Origin: Synechococcus sp. RS9909
GTDB lineage: Bacteria; Cyanobacteriota; Cyanobacteriia; PCC-6307; Cyanobiaceae
Reading direction: 5' to 3'
Length of the DNA: 64,000 nucleotides
Assembly: GCF_014279595.1 (NCBI RefSeq)
Contig: NZ_CP047943.1
Coordinates: 2,416,422 to 2,480,421 of the forward strand
Shown: piece after piece, positions 28,495 through 36,821 of the stretch
How the letters are laid out: every line of letters starts with the position of its first letter
Numbering within the stretch: position 1 is the stretch's first letter
Made by a program: the position numbers and the translations under genes
The notes under the pieces: model-generated
Databases searched by the model: none
What the model saw: only the letters and a program-made list of their open reading frames with translations
What the model was told of the DNA's origin: nothing

Positions 28495-29071
28495 TCAGAT
28501 CCTCGAGCCCGAATGCAGCGGCAAGGGGCTGCAAAGGAATGGAGCTGCCACAGTTGGCCTGGAGAGCCTCCAGCTGCGGGCTCAGCATGGCTTCACCAGA
28601 AACCGACTCTTTGAGCAACAGACTTTTAGCCGGGGGCGCCTCGACCCCAAGAAAGCCGAATTCATCGGCCGCGGGTGCATCAGCGCATTGATACGACGAT
28701 TCCCACACCAAGGGAAAGGCAACTGTGGCTGGAACGGAGAAAAGAACAAGTCTGGGACCTCCTCCCGTTTCCATTGTGCGGCTGAAAACCGCCGCATCCT
28801 GCTGGCGCAACGTCAGCTGCAGAGGCCTGGGGTCGCTCGTGGGCCCCTCCAACCAGGCGATCAATCGTGTCGCTCCGGGGGTGTACACACTCGATTCGGG
28901 AACCAGATGGATGATCTGGCGGGCAGCACATTCCCCTCGTGTGCCGCCACCGATCCGTCGACCGGGAAAAGCATTGCGCGACTGCGCCTGCACTGAAACG
29001 GCAGCCAAGGCTGTCAACAGCCATGCCAGGGCGAGCATGCCCAACACACTGGGGCGATGAGAACGGATCAC
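28451..29071 (-). CDS. DUF928-like exported protein
   Basis: This is a 206-residue exported protein if the GTG at 29071 is used, giving a positively charged n-region (IRSHRPSVLG) before the hydrophobic LALAWLLTALAAVSVQA; an ATG at 29038 is the alternative. After the signal peptide come GRRIGGGTRGECAARQIIHLVPES and a beta-rich region, which fit DUF928, a cyanobacterial family often near CHAT and CHASE2 genes. Cysteines in GECAAR, YQCADA, ANCGSS and VVCR could pair. It follows the CHAT exoprotein on the same strand and overlaps the convergent cyclase end by 44 bases. Its role is unknown. Confidence 0.65.
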   Translation of the reverse strand: MIRSHRPSVLGMLALAWLLTALAAVSVQAQSRNAFPGRRIGGGTRGECAARQIIHLVPESSVYTPGATRLIAWLEGPTSDPRPLQLTLRQQDAAVFSRTMETGGGPRLVLFSVPATVAFPLVWESSYQCADAPAADEFGFLGVEAPPAKSLLLKESVSGEAMLSPQLEALQANCGSSIPLQPLAAAFGLEDLISSQWPEMIPVVCR

Positions 29072-29195
29072 AACCGGGCAGCAAACAACGACTGCAGGGT
29101 GGCGCCCTTCCACACCCACCTGCATTGATCCCGGTCACACCCTCGTGTGCGTTGCGTCAATCGCTGAACAGCCATGGTCAGAGCCCTCATCAGCG

Positions 29196-32100
29196 TCACC
29201 AGGGGGAACCGATCAGCTCGATGCCAGCCCAGAAAAAGGGATTCTCCATGCCCCCGGCAACGCGACGTCGCTGCGCCGCGTCCAGATCACGCAGCAAGGG
29301 TTCGCCCATCGCGCCGATCACCCGATCACCCTGCAGTTGAACCTGCCCTTGCGCAAACAATTGCCGGGTGCGCTGAAGCGCCTCGGCCTTGGGAACTCCC
29401 TGCTCCAGGAAGCGATAAAACTGCACGAAAAATGCCGATGTCACCACATCATCGACATACCAGAGCGTACCGACGGCACTGCGGGCTCCGGCCTGAAGCG
29501 CCAGACCGGCAAAACCCAGTTCGCTGTCTGGATCTCCGAGCAACGTGCGACACGCACTGAGCACCACCAGATCCAGAGGGGCCTCGCTGCGCTGGCGACG
29601 CAGACGCGCGAATGCTGCCATCGACATCGGCCCGGCCCCGGTGTGCAAAACGGAGCGGGATGGCCCACCCGGGCGGAAGTCGGCATGCGTGGCCACGTGC
29701 ACCCGGCCGTAACGCGGATCGCTGGCCAGCGCGATCAGCGTTGAGGGAGTGAAGGCGCTGTTGAGGTAACGATCCGTGCTGACCGCATCCTGAATGTTGC
29801 TGAGTTCCTGAGGCACCAGGGGCAACGGTGCAAGGCCCTCGAATTCGGAAGCCCCCATGGCCAGAAGACCGCTGGAGCGTGTTGCAGCATTGAGATCCGT
29901 GAGTGCCAGAGAAGGGGTCAGACCGAAGGCATAACGCGTACCGAAATAGGTTGCTCCATCGCTGAGAGCCGCGAAGGGCACGGCCTGGAGTCCCTGGTCC
30001 GCAGCGATAAGCAGGGTGGTGATGCCCTGATCGCGCAATCCCTGCTGGATGGGCTCGATCAACAGCTGATGCAGTTGTCGGGATGCCGAACGGGGATCGC
30101 TGACCTCGAGTGACTCCTGACGGGACAGCTGGCGATACAACGCCTTCAACAGCGCAGCAAACCGTTCACGCGACACCGCGACGCGGCGAGAGACCACCTC
30201 CCCTGAAGCGGGGACCAGGGTGAGATCGAGAAAGCTTTCGTTCTGGGCTGTGAAACGGACCTGGAGCACGGCTGGCTTCACACCATCTCTCGCCTGTGCC
30301 TGCTGCTGAACCTGCTGAAGCGTCGTCTGGATCTGGGTAAGAGAAGGGGTTTCAGGCACGGTTCCAGCGAGCCCGTCCGAAAGGCCCAGGGCAGCCACAG
30401 TGCGCTGGGTCGCCTCCTGGTCAGCCCCACGCAATTGATCCACCGCCTCATCGGCAGAGAGCGCCACCACCGTCGGAGCCTCCGATGACGGAACGCGTGA
30501 AGCCTCTGCCGCATCCGAACCCCCCTGACCCAGGTCAACAACGAGTGCCGTGGTTTGTGGAGCGGTCTGCGAGGCCAAGGAAGCTGCTCCCAACGAACTC
30601 TCGGGATCGAGAGCATCCTGCGTCGCTGCCAGCTGCAGTGCAGGCTGGAGCGGCGGCGCCTCAGCCACCGCATCAAGAGCGACAACGGCCTCACGATCCT
30701 CCGCATCAGTGCTGGTGGCCCTTGGAATGGGTATCGGTTCGGGTGTCGGCTCCGGATCAGGTGTGGGCTCAGGGCCCGGATCAGGCTCCGTGCAGAGGTT
30801 GGAGGTGCCAGAACCCGAACATGTGGCCGAGGTGGGTGAAGAGGAGAGCACATCGAGTACTCCGGCTTCAACCAAAGTCTGGCCGCTGTAGATGATGGCC
30901 GCTGATGAAGCAAAACGCAGGGTGCCATCCCCCTGTTTGATGAAATCGCCACGGCCACTGATCGGCGCATCCCAGATCAGCGTGGCAGCTGCATCGTTGA
31001 CACTGATCCCGCCGCCACCGCTGCCGAGTTCCAACGCAACACCTGTCACCGTTTCACTCGCATCGCGGCGCAACAATGAGCCGCCAGAGAGAGCAATCGT
31101 GATCGGATTGCCGCCATCGATCACCACACTGCCAACAGGCTGATCCAGCCAGAGAGTGCCACCACCAGTGGCAGCCAAACGCCTGAGGAACAGGGTGTCT
31201 TGGAATCGGATGTCACCACTTCCGCTCTGCGTGAAGTCGCCGTAGCCAGTTGGCGTCTGGCCATCACCCAGATTGATCGCAGCGGAACTGGTTAGAGCAC
31301 CATCACCGGTCGCATTGAGATTGGACGCGAAAGCACTGGCAGCGGGATCCACCGTCACGGCATTCCCACTAATAGGGCTCAGGATCAGGCGATCCTGTCG
31401 CAGATCCAGTGAGGATGTTCCGTTCAATGTGAGCGTGCTTGAGAGCGTGTTCACGCCAGACCAATTCCTCAGAGTTCCGCCCTTGAGCATGATCGGCTCC
31501 CCCACATTCAGCCCGCCACTGAGTTCGAGAGCAGCACCGGATTCAACAGTGGTGGAGGCAGCAGCAGATCCCAGGGCATTGGCATCCAGCAGCCGCAGCG
31601 CTCCTGCCTCCACGGTGGCAGCTCCGGTCCAGCCACTGTTATTTCCAGAAAGAATCAAACGACCGTTCCCGACCTTAAAGAGATCACCGTTACCGCTGAG
31701 CGTGGCGGCGAAGGCAGGCGCTGATGCCCCAGGGGTGCCGATGGTGCTATCACCTGTTGAGATTTTCAGGGGCCCGTTCAAGGCAAGCGTTGCTGCCGCA
31801 GCTCCTTCAACAAAACCCGCACCGGCATTCAATGTCAGCCCGCCACTGCCGGTGGTGATGTTGGAATTCAACTTGATGTAGCCGGAAGCGTCGAGCACGA
31901 GGCGGCCAGTCGACGACGAATAATCCAGAGGCGCTCCCGCCTGCCACGTGATGTTGCCCCCTTCAGAGGTGGTGCCTGGCCCTGTTGCAATCCGCACATT
32001 TGTTGAAGTCCCCAACGCCGTGTCGAGATCATCAACATCGATCAGTGATGGTGACGACGTGGACTCAAAAAGACGCCCGTTCGGATCAACTGGATCTGTG

Positions 32101-33200
32101 ACGTCAAACGTATTTCCTGTGGTCGTGCTGATGGTGATGTTGTAGGGATCCAATAGCCACTCACCCACAACACCGCCAACGGCGCCCACATCCAGCCGCT
32201 CCGGTTTCGCCAGCAGAAATGCTCCAGAGGTCTCCACCCGACCACCGTTGCCACCCAAGGGTCCACCCCGTGCCAGCAGGGTTCCTTCGACCACCGTTCC
32301 GCCGGAGCTGTTGTTCAGATCACTCCAGATCACCACGGTGCCCCCATCGCCCTGGCCGGTGGAAGACGCATCCACGAGCGAACCTGGCTGGACCCAGGTC
32401 TGCGCGGCCTGACGCACGGTCGGGTCACTGTTCTGCCAACTACCACCCACCTGCACCAGGCCGCCGTCGCGACTGCCGGTGGCCAAAAGGGCCGAACCGG
32501 CCCCAACGCGCACCTGATCTGCGGTGAGCGTGAGCGTGCCACCGTCGCCGCTGGAATTGCTCGCAGATAGCCGACTGGACTCGACATCAATCCGGCCCCC
32601 GGGAGCATCCACAAGCAACGACTCCTCCACATCAATGCTGATGCCTTCCATGCGGATCCAAGGCCGGCGATCCTCATCGAGGACGCCACGGAGCCCCAGC
32701 TGTCCCGGCAGGGGGTCACCATGCAACGCCGTAAGGGCAGAGGCCGGGGAACGCAACACATCAAACACTCCGCCAGGAAAGTGGAGTTGGCTGGCCGTGC
32801 TCAGGGTGAGCTGGGGGACCTGCAGGAAGCCTGCGCCGGGCATCAACTGGATCCCCCCCGGCGAGAGCAGAAACAGATGGGCTGGCGAGGTGAGCGCCAC
32901 CGCTTTATCGATGAAGCTTCCCTCCGACGCCGTGACACCCAGCACGAGATTGCGAATGCCATCGCTCTGAATCTCCACCGACTGGATCGCTCCGCGGGTA
33001 TCAAACTGACGCAGGCGATGAAACCGATTCGTGCCGGCATCCTGGCCGCCACCGATCCTGCAGATACCGCTGTTGCAGCTGCCTCCCAGGGCACCATTGA
33101 CGCGACTGCCCAGGGAGGGATCAGCCGTGACCTGCGCACGCACAGCAGAACCCAGCCCCGAAACAACGAGCAGAAGCGACAGAACAGACGAGGCTTTCAT
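29196..33200 (-). CDS. Two-partner-secretion exoprotein (TpsA) with C-terminal CHAT domain
   Basis: This 1334-residue protein has a signal peptide (1-22) and a haemagglutination-type TPS secretion domain (about 25-280, with NLVLGVTASEG and LFLLSPGGIQLMPGAGF in place of the usual NPNGI). A beta-helical stalk with autotransporter-type repeats follows (GDLFKVGNGRLILSGNNSGW, GDFIKQGDGTLRF). Then come a Pro/Glu/Asp linker (TEPDPGPEPTPDPEPTPEP) and a C-terminal CHAT domain. The caspase-like dyad is kept: His1172 in VHVATHADF and Cys1217 in VVLSACRT. CHAT domains are clan CD peptidases, so a surface or secreted protease is plausible. The divergent TpsB gene is next door. The ATG at 33200 follows a weaker in-frame TTG. 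Confidence 0.92.
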   Translation of the reverse strand: MKASSVLSLLLVVSGLGSAVRAQVTADPSLGSRVNGALGGSCNSGICRIGGGQDAGTNRFHRLRQFDTRGAIQSVEIQSDGIRNLVLGVTASEGSFIDKAVALTSPAHLFLLSPGGIQLMPGAGFLQVPQLTLSTASQLHFPGGVFDVLRSPASALTALHGDPLPGQLGLRGVLDEDRRPWIRMEGISIDVEESLLVDAPGGRIDVESSRLSASNSSGDGGTLTLTADQVRVGAGSALLATGSRDGGLVQVGGSWQNSDPTVRQAAQTWVQPGSLVDASSTGQGDGGTVVIWSDLNNSSGGTVVEGTLLARGGPLGGNGGRVETSGAFLLAKPERLDVGAVGGVVGEWLLDPYNITISTTTGNTFDVTDPVDPNGRLFESTSSPSLIDVDDLDTALGTSTNVRIATGPGTTSEGGNITWQAGAPLDYSSSTGRLVLDASGYIKLNSNITTGSGGLTLNAGAGFVEGAAAATLALNGPLKISTGDSTIGTPGASAPAFAATLSGNGDLFKVGNGRLILSGNNSGWTGAATVEAGALRLLDANALGSAAASTTVESGAALELSGGLNVGEPIMLKGGTLRNWSGVNTLSSTLTLNGTSSLDLRQDRLILSPISGNAVTVDPAASAFASNLNATGDGALTSSAAINLGDGQTPTGYGDFTQSGSGDIRFQDTLFLRRLAATGGGTLWLDQPVGSVVIDGGNPITIALSGGSLLRRDASETVTGVALELGSGGGGISVNDAAATLIWDAPISGRGDFIKQGDGTLRFASSAAIIYSGQTLVEAGVLDVLSSSPTSATCSGSGTSNLCTEPDPGPEPTPDPEPTPEPIPIPRATSTDAEDREAVVALDAVAEAPPLQPALQLAATQDALDPESSLGAASLASQTAPQTTALVVDLGQGGSDAAEASRVPSSEAPTVVALSADEAVDQLRGADQEATQRTVAALGLSDGLAGTVPETPSLTQIQTTLQQVQQQAQARDGVKPAVLQVRFTAQNESFLDLTLVPASGEVVSRRVAVSRERFAALLKALYRQLSRQESLEVSDPRSASRQLHQLLIEPIQQGLRDQGITTLLIAADQGLQAVPFAALSDGATYFGTRYAFGLTPSLALTDLNAATRSSGLLAMGASEFEGLAPLPLVPQELSNIQDAVSTDRYLNSAFTPSTLIALASDPRYGRVHVATHADFRPGGPSRSVLHTGAGPMSMAAFARLRRQRSEAPLDLVVLSACRTLLGDPDSELGFAGLALQAGARSAVGTLWYVDDVVTSAFFVQFYRFLEQGVPKAEALQRTRQLFAQGQVQLQGDRVIGAMGEPLLRDLDAAQRRRVAGGMENPFFWAGIELIGSPW

Positions 33201-33311
33201 CAAGGCTGGGCGCCGACCATCGAGAAACTCAGACAGCCAAGAGGCACATCAATTTAGGCAGGATTCGCATCGATCTCTAAGGTTCGGCGGCGCCAGGCCA
33301 AACCCATCGCG
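33201..33311. promoter_or_regulatory. Divergent promoter region between tpsA-CHAT and tpsB
   Basis: The 111-base spacer must drive both genes. A near-symmetric pair TTTAGG (33253-33258) and CTCTAAGG (33275-33282) lies in its middle. It could supply a weak -35/-10 pair in each direction or an operator. No strong consensus promoter is visible. Confidence 0.35.
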
Positions 33312-34988
33312 ATGCTGTTCCTGCTGGCGCAACTGGTGTCTCCGCCGCTGCAACCCGGCCCAGCCCGCATTCCTGCACCCGCAACCGTCGAACAGGAACC
33401 GCAACAAGACACGGATCCGTTGCAGCTCTCTCCGGAGAGCGCGCCCTCGCCACGTCAACCGGATCGATTGCCGCGCCCCAAGCAGTCACAGCCACCCTGG
33501 ACTCCCGCTGTTGAGGGAGCAACGCCTTACACCGCCGAGGAACTCAGCGCGATTCTCAGTAGCTGTGATCACATCAACCCCGAACGCAGCCTGCAGTTGT
33601 GCTCCGAAGCGCTCACAGCTCGGCTGCAACAAGACGGGTATGTGAACTCCAGGGTGTTTGTGGAGCGGGATCCACCTCCCGGACGACTGGTGGTGGTGCT
33701 GGGGCGCCTGGTGGAGATCCGTGTGGATGCCGAGACACCCGGTCTGGGCCAACGGGTGCGACAGGCGCTCCGCAACCTTCTGGGAGAACCCCTGCAGCTG
33801 CCTGTCCTCCAGACCAGACTGCGTCAGCTGCGCCAGCGCCAGATTGTTGGCAGCGTGTCTGGGAGCCTGGGAAAGCTGGGCAGCGATCCCACCCAGGCCG
33901 TGCTTCAACTCTCGGTCACGGCGCCACGCCATCCCTGGAGGGGCGACATCAGCCTGCGCAATGACGGCAATGCCGGCAGCGGCGAATGGCGCGCCCTTGC
34001 CGTTCTGCAGAAACGCGAGCTACTGCTCGAGGGTGATGTGCTTCAGCTTTACGGAGAAGGGAATACCGACAGCGATCCGGAATTCGGCACCGGAATCGGC
34101 TCGCTCAGCTACACCCTGCCTCTCGGCGCCAAAGTCAGCCTGACCGGCTCATTCGGAGCAAGCCGACGTAACTTTGTAGAAGCCAGCGGAATTGCCCATG
34201 GCCTCAGCTTTCGTCAGTACCAGGGCTTGGGGCAACTCCAATGGACCTTCTCCGAGAGCGACAGCCAGAGCTGGTATGCCTTCGCCGGCCTGAGTGCCAA
34301 TCACAACAACAGCTACCTGAATGATGCGTCCTTTCCCCTGATTATTGGCGGCGGCCTGGATGGCGACCTAACCACAGGGTATCTCCGCTTCGGGATCGGC
34401 AGCAGCGGCCAAAGTGGCTCCTGGGCCTGGTCAGGGCAGCTCTATGGCCTGCAGGGAATCGCGGGGTTCAGCTCCCAGCAAGAGTTACAGAATCTTGGCT
34501 TCTTCGGCATCGACCCCGGCGAATCGAGGGCACTGGGGGGGATCATCAGCAACAGCTGGGCCTTGTCACCCAACCTGCAATGGTCGCTGCGTGCCGCTGG
34601 CCAGGTTGCATTCCATGAGCTCACCAACGACATGGGGTTCTCCTTAGGCAGTGACACGGGACTCCGTGGCCTTCCTGGCACCCTGATCAGCGGTGACAGC
34701 GGCTGGCTGGGCAGCACAGAACTGGCCTGGACCTTCTGGCAGCAACAGCAGAACGCCTTGCAGCTGGTGCCTTTCCTCGGAATGGGTGGAATCAGCACTC
34801 AACGCGATGCGATCACGTTCTCCGACACCATTGGTTCAGGTGGCCTGCTGCTGCGCTGGCTCAACGGTCGTCACTGGAGCGTGGAGCTGGGATGGATCGA
34901 TCAGTTCCAGGACGATGACAACACTGGCTTCTGGAATGACTGGCTCCTCGGCAGCGGCCTCTACGGGAAACTCCGTTACCGCTTTTGA
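33312..34988 (+). CDS. TpsB outer-membrane transporter (ShlB/FhaC/HecB family)
   Basis: The 558-residue protein is the Omp85-type pore of a two-partner secretion system. A short hydrophobic N-terminus and a Pro-rich segment (about 15-65) precede POTRA-like domains (TAEELSAILSSCDHINPERS, QDGYVNSRVFVERDPPPGRLVVVLG). A 16-strand barrel-type region follows, with the loop-6 motif GLRGLPG at 450-456 and a terminal Phe, both typical. Its substrate is almost certainly the divergent CHAT exoprotein. Codon use matches its neighbours. Confidence 0.93.
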   Translation: MLFLLAQLVSPPLQPGPARIPAPATVEQEPQQDTDPLQLSPESAPSPRQPDRLPRPKQSQPPWTPAVEGATPYTAEELSAILSSCDHINPERSLQLCSEALTARLQQDGYVNSRVFVERDPPPGRLVVVLGRLVEIRVDAETPGLGQRVRQALRNLLGEPLQLPVLQTRLRQLRQRQIVGSVSGSLGKLGSDPTQAVLQLSVTAPRHPWRGDISLRNDGNAGSGEWRALAVLQKRELLLEGDVLQLYGEGNTDSDPEFGTGIGSLSYTLPLGAKVSLTGSFGASRRNFVEASGIAHGLSFRQYQGLGQLQWTFSESDSQSWYAFAGLSANHNNSYLNDASFPLIIGGGLDGDLTTGYLRFGIGSSGQSGSWAWSGQLYGLQGIAGFSSQQELQNLGFFGIDPGESRALGGIISNSWALSPNLQWSLRAAGQVAFHELTNDMGFSLGSDTGLRGLPGTLISGDSGWLGSTELAWTFWQQQQNALQLVPFLGMGGISTQRDAITFSDTIGSGGLLLRWLNGRHWSVELGWIDQFQDDDNTGFWNDWLLGSGLYGKLRYRF

Positions 34989-35019
34989 ACAACTGCTCGC
35001 CCCAACCGGCATCCCGCTC

Positions 35020-35706
35020 TCACAGCAGCAGACCACGCTTACGCAGCGGTGCGAGGTCACTGAGTTGCAGGCCGCCGTTCGCCTCGCTCACCACACCCCT
35101 GCTGCGTAACTTGCTGAGCGTGCGCGAGGCCGTTTCCCTGGCCAGGCCAGCCAGAAGGGCAATCTCCTTCTGGGCCAGAGGCGGGATCGGCGCTTCCACA
35201 TCAGCCTGGCCGGAACTCTTCCGTGCCAGGTAGGCGAGGGCATCGAGCAGGCGGGTGGTGGCGTCGGCGCTCTGCAGGGCAAAGCGTTGATTCAGATCAC
35301 GCAGGCGTCCCGCCTCGAGGCGGGCCAGGGCCAGGGCGAAGGCGGGCTGCTGCTGCAACAGCGCAGCGAAGGGAGCCGAGCGCAGCTTCACCAGACGCAG
35401 GGGAGTCAGAGCCACCACATCCGCCGAACGCGATGCGCCATCCAGAGCCGCCATCTCACCGAACACATCTCCCGGACCCAGGAGCGACATGATCACCTCA
35501 TCACCGTCGGCGGTGGTGGTGCGCACCTTGGCCAGACCGTCGCGAATCAGAAACAGCGACTCGCCCCAGTCCTGTTCCATCACAATCACCTGATCGATCT
35601 GGTGATCGCTCTGGCGATGACGATCGAGCAAGCGATCGAGATCGTCGCCGTTGAGATCTGCAAAGAGGGTGATCGCCGCGAGGGCCTCACGCGTGAGGGC
35701 AGACAT
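35020..35706 (-). CDS. Crp/Fnr-family regulator, probably cAMP-responsive
   Basis: This 228-residue regulator has an N-terminal cyclic-nucleotide-binding fold (about 10-125), a dimerisation helix (about 125-155) and a winged helix at about 170-215 (LAQKEIALLAGLARETASRTLSKLRSRGVV). The binding pocket keeps Gly-Glu (83-84) and Arg-Ser-Ala (93-95) in FGEMAALDGASRSADV, matching the residues that hold the cAMP phosphate in E. coli Crp. No Fe-S or NtcA-type features are seen. It converges on tpsB, 31 bases away, and lies 6.5 kb from the adenylate cyclase gene. Its targets cannot be deduced from the window. Confidence 0.85.
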   Translation of the reverse strand: MSALTREALAAITLFADLNGDDLDRLLDRHRQSDHQIDQVIVMEQDWGESLFLIRDGLAKVRTTTADGDEVIMSLLGPGDVFGEMAALDGASRSADVVALTPLRLVKLRSAPFAALLQQQPAFALALARLEAGRLRDLNQRFALQSADATTRLLDALAYLARKSSGQADVEAPIPPLAQKEIALLAGLARETASRTLSKLRSRGVVSEANGGLQLSDLAPLRKRGLLL

Positions 35707-35710
35707 GAAC

Positions 35711-36034
35711 TCAGAAGCGAACGATCAGACCCACCCAGATCAGCTTGCAGAGCAAATGCAGGGCCTGATCAAGGCCAAGCGAAAAGCGCAAACGGCCCTT
35801 CAGCCAATCAATGATCGCGTGAGCGACCGTTTCGGCCACACCAAGGAGCGGAATCGACGTGATCAGCGCCACAGCAAGGCCATGGGTCGCCGCATGGGCA
35901 ATCAACCACCAGCGCCAATGGAGCGTGGCATCGGCCCCCGGCAACTTCTCCTGCGCCATCCGATCGCTCTGGAGAACGAAATCGCACACGAAGTGAGCGC
36001 CCACCAGAAGGATCAGCAGATTGAGTGCGTTGAT
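35711..36034 (-). CDS. DUF3307 family membrane protein (start uncertain)
   Basis: The coding core is about 107 residues with three or four hydrophobic helices. It contains HFVCDFVLQSDRMAQEK and AHAATHG, the His- and Asp-bearing signature I associate with DUF3307, and ends DQALHLLCKLIWVGLIVRF. Function is unknown. The family-like sequence begins at an ATC codon (36034). No ATG, GTG or TTG lies close upstream in frame: the next are GTG at 36136 and ATG at 36148, and the extra residues they add look non-coding. An alternative initiation codon or a sequence error is possible. It ends five bases from the Crp gene start, probably one transcript. Confidence 0.6.
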   Translation of the reverse strand: MNALNLLILLVGAHFVCDFVLQSDRMAQEKLPGADATLHWRWWLIAHAATHGLAVALITSIPLLGVAETVAHAIIDWLKGRLRFSLGLDQALHLLCKLIWVGLIVRF

Positions 36035-36152
36035 GGTGCCGGAGGTCGAACGTCGAGGCGACGTTAGGGGACACGTCCCGTCTCGATCTGGATCCTGGCC
36101 CCGATCAGTCGCCTTGGCCAGACTACGAACACCCACAGGCCTCCCCATCGCC

Positions 36153-36821
36153 GTGAAGCTCAATCTCAAAGAACGGCTCCAGAGCCTGAAGATGGTGGCG
36201 GGCCTGGCCACCTTCCTCAAGAACCCCGGCTCCCTTGAGAGCGTCTTTGCCGTTGCCGGAAGTCTCAAAGACAGCCCGCTCGGCGAACAGATGGTGCAAC
36301 ATCTGCTGGCCGACAGCCATTTCAAGGCCCTGGTCGACGAGGGTTGGCGACCACAACCGATCGATCTCCAACAACTGCAGACCCTGCCGGAGGGGAGTCT
36401 CGGTCGCTGTTATGCCGATCAGCTGGTCAGCCAAAACATCACACCCGACACCCTGATCGACCCATCTCCGGTGACCAACCCCCAGGAGTACGTGGTGCAC
36501 CGGCTGAAGGAAACCCATGACATCGCGCACGTGCTCACCGGCTTCGGCATCGACGCTGCCAGCGAACTGGGCTTGCAGGGCTTCAACCTGGCCCAGAACC
36601 GCTCACCCCTAGCCGTCATGCTGATCTTCGGCGGCATGTTGAGTGCCCTGCAGAACGGCGAATCGCTGGAGCCGATGCTCAAAGCGCTCGCTCGAGGCTT
36701 TCAGATGGGCCTGGATGCGGAGCTGGTGATCGCCCGCAAACTCGAAGACGGCTGGGAGCGCCCCCTGCAGGAGTGGCGCCAGGAGCTGAAGTTGCCGAGA
36801 TCCAACGAGCCGCTCAGCTGA
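36153..36821 (+). CDS. Coq4-family protein
   Basis: Coq4 is needed for ubiquinone synthesis in mitochondria and proteobacteria. This 222-residue relative keeps the metal motif HDxxH-x11-E exactly: His122, Asp123, His126 and Glu138 in [40 protein letters not shown] follows, matching the family. The start is GTG at 36153 ([17 protein letters not shown]); the open frame upstream reads through the DUF3307 start region. Cyanobacteria make plastoquinone rather than ubiquinone, so its substrate here is unclear. It overlaps the convergent alaS end by eight bases. Confidence 0.85.
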   Translation: MKLNLKERLQSLKMVAGLATFLKNPGSLESVFAVAGSLKDSPLGEQMVQHLLADSHFKALVDEGWRPQPIDLQQLQTLPEGSLGRCYADQLVSQNITPDTLIDPSPVTNPQEYVVHRLKETHDIAHVLTGFGIDAASELGLQGFNLAQNRSPLAVMLIFGGMLSALQNGESLEPMLKALARGFQMGLDAELVIARKLEDGWERPLQEWRQELKLPRSNEPLS

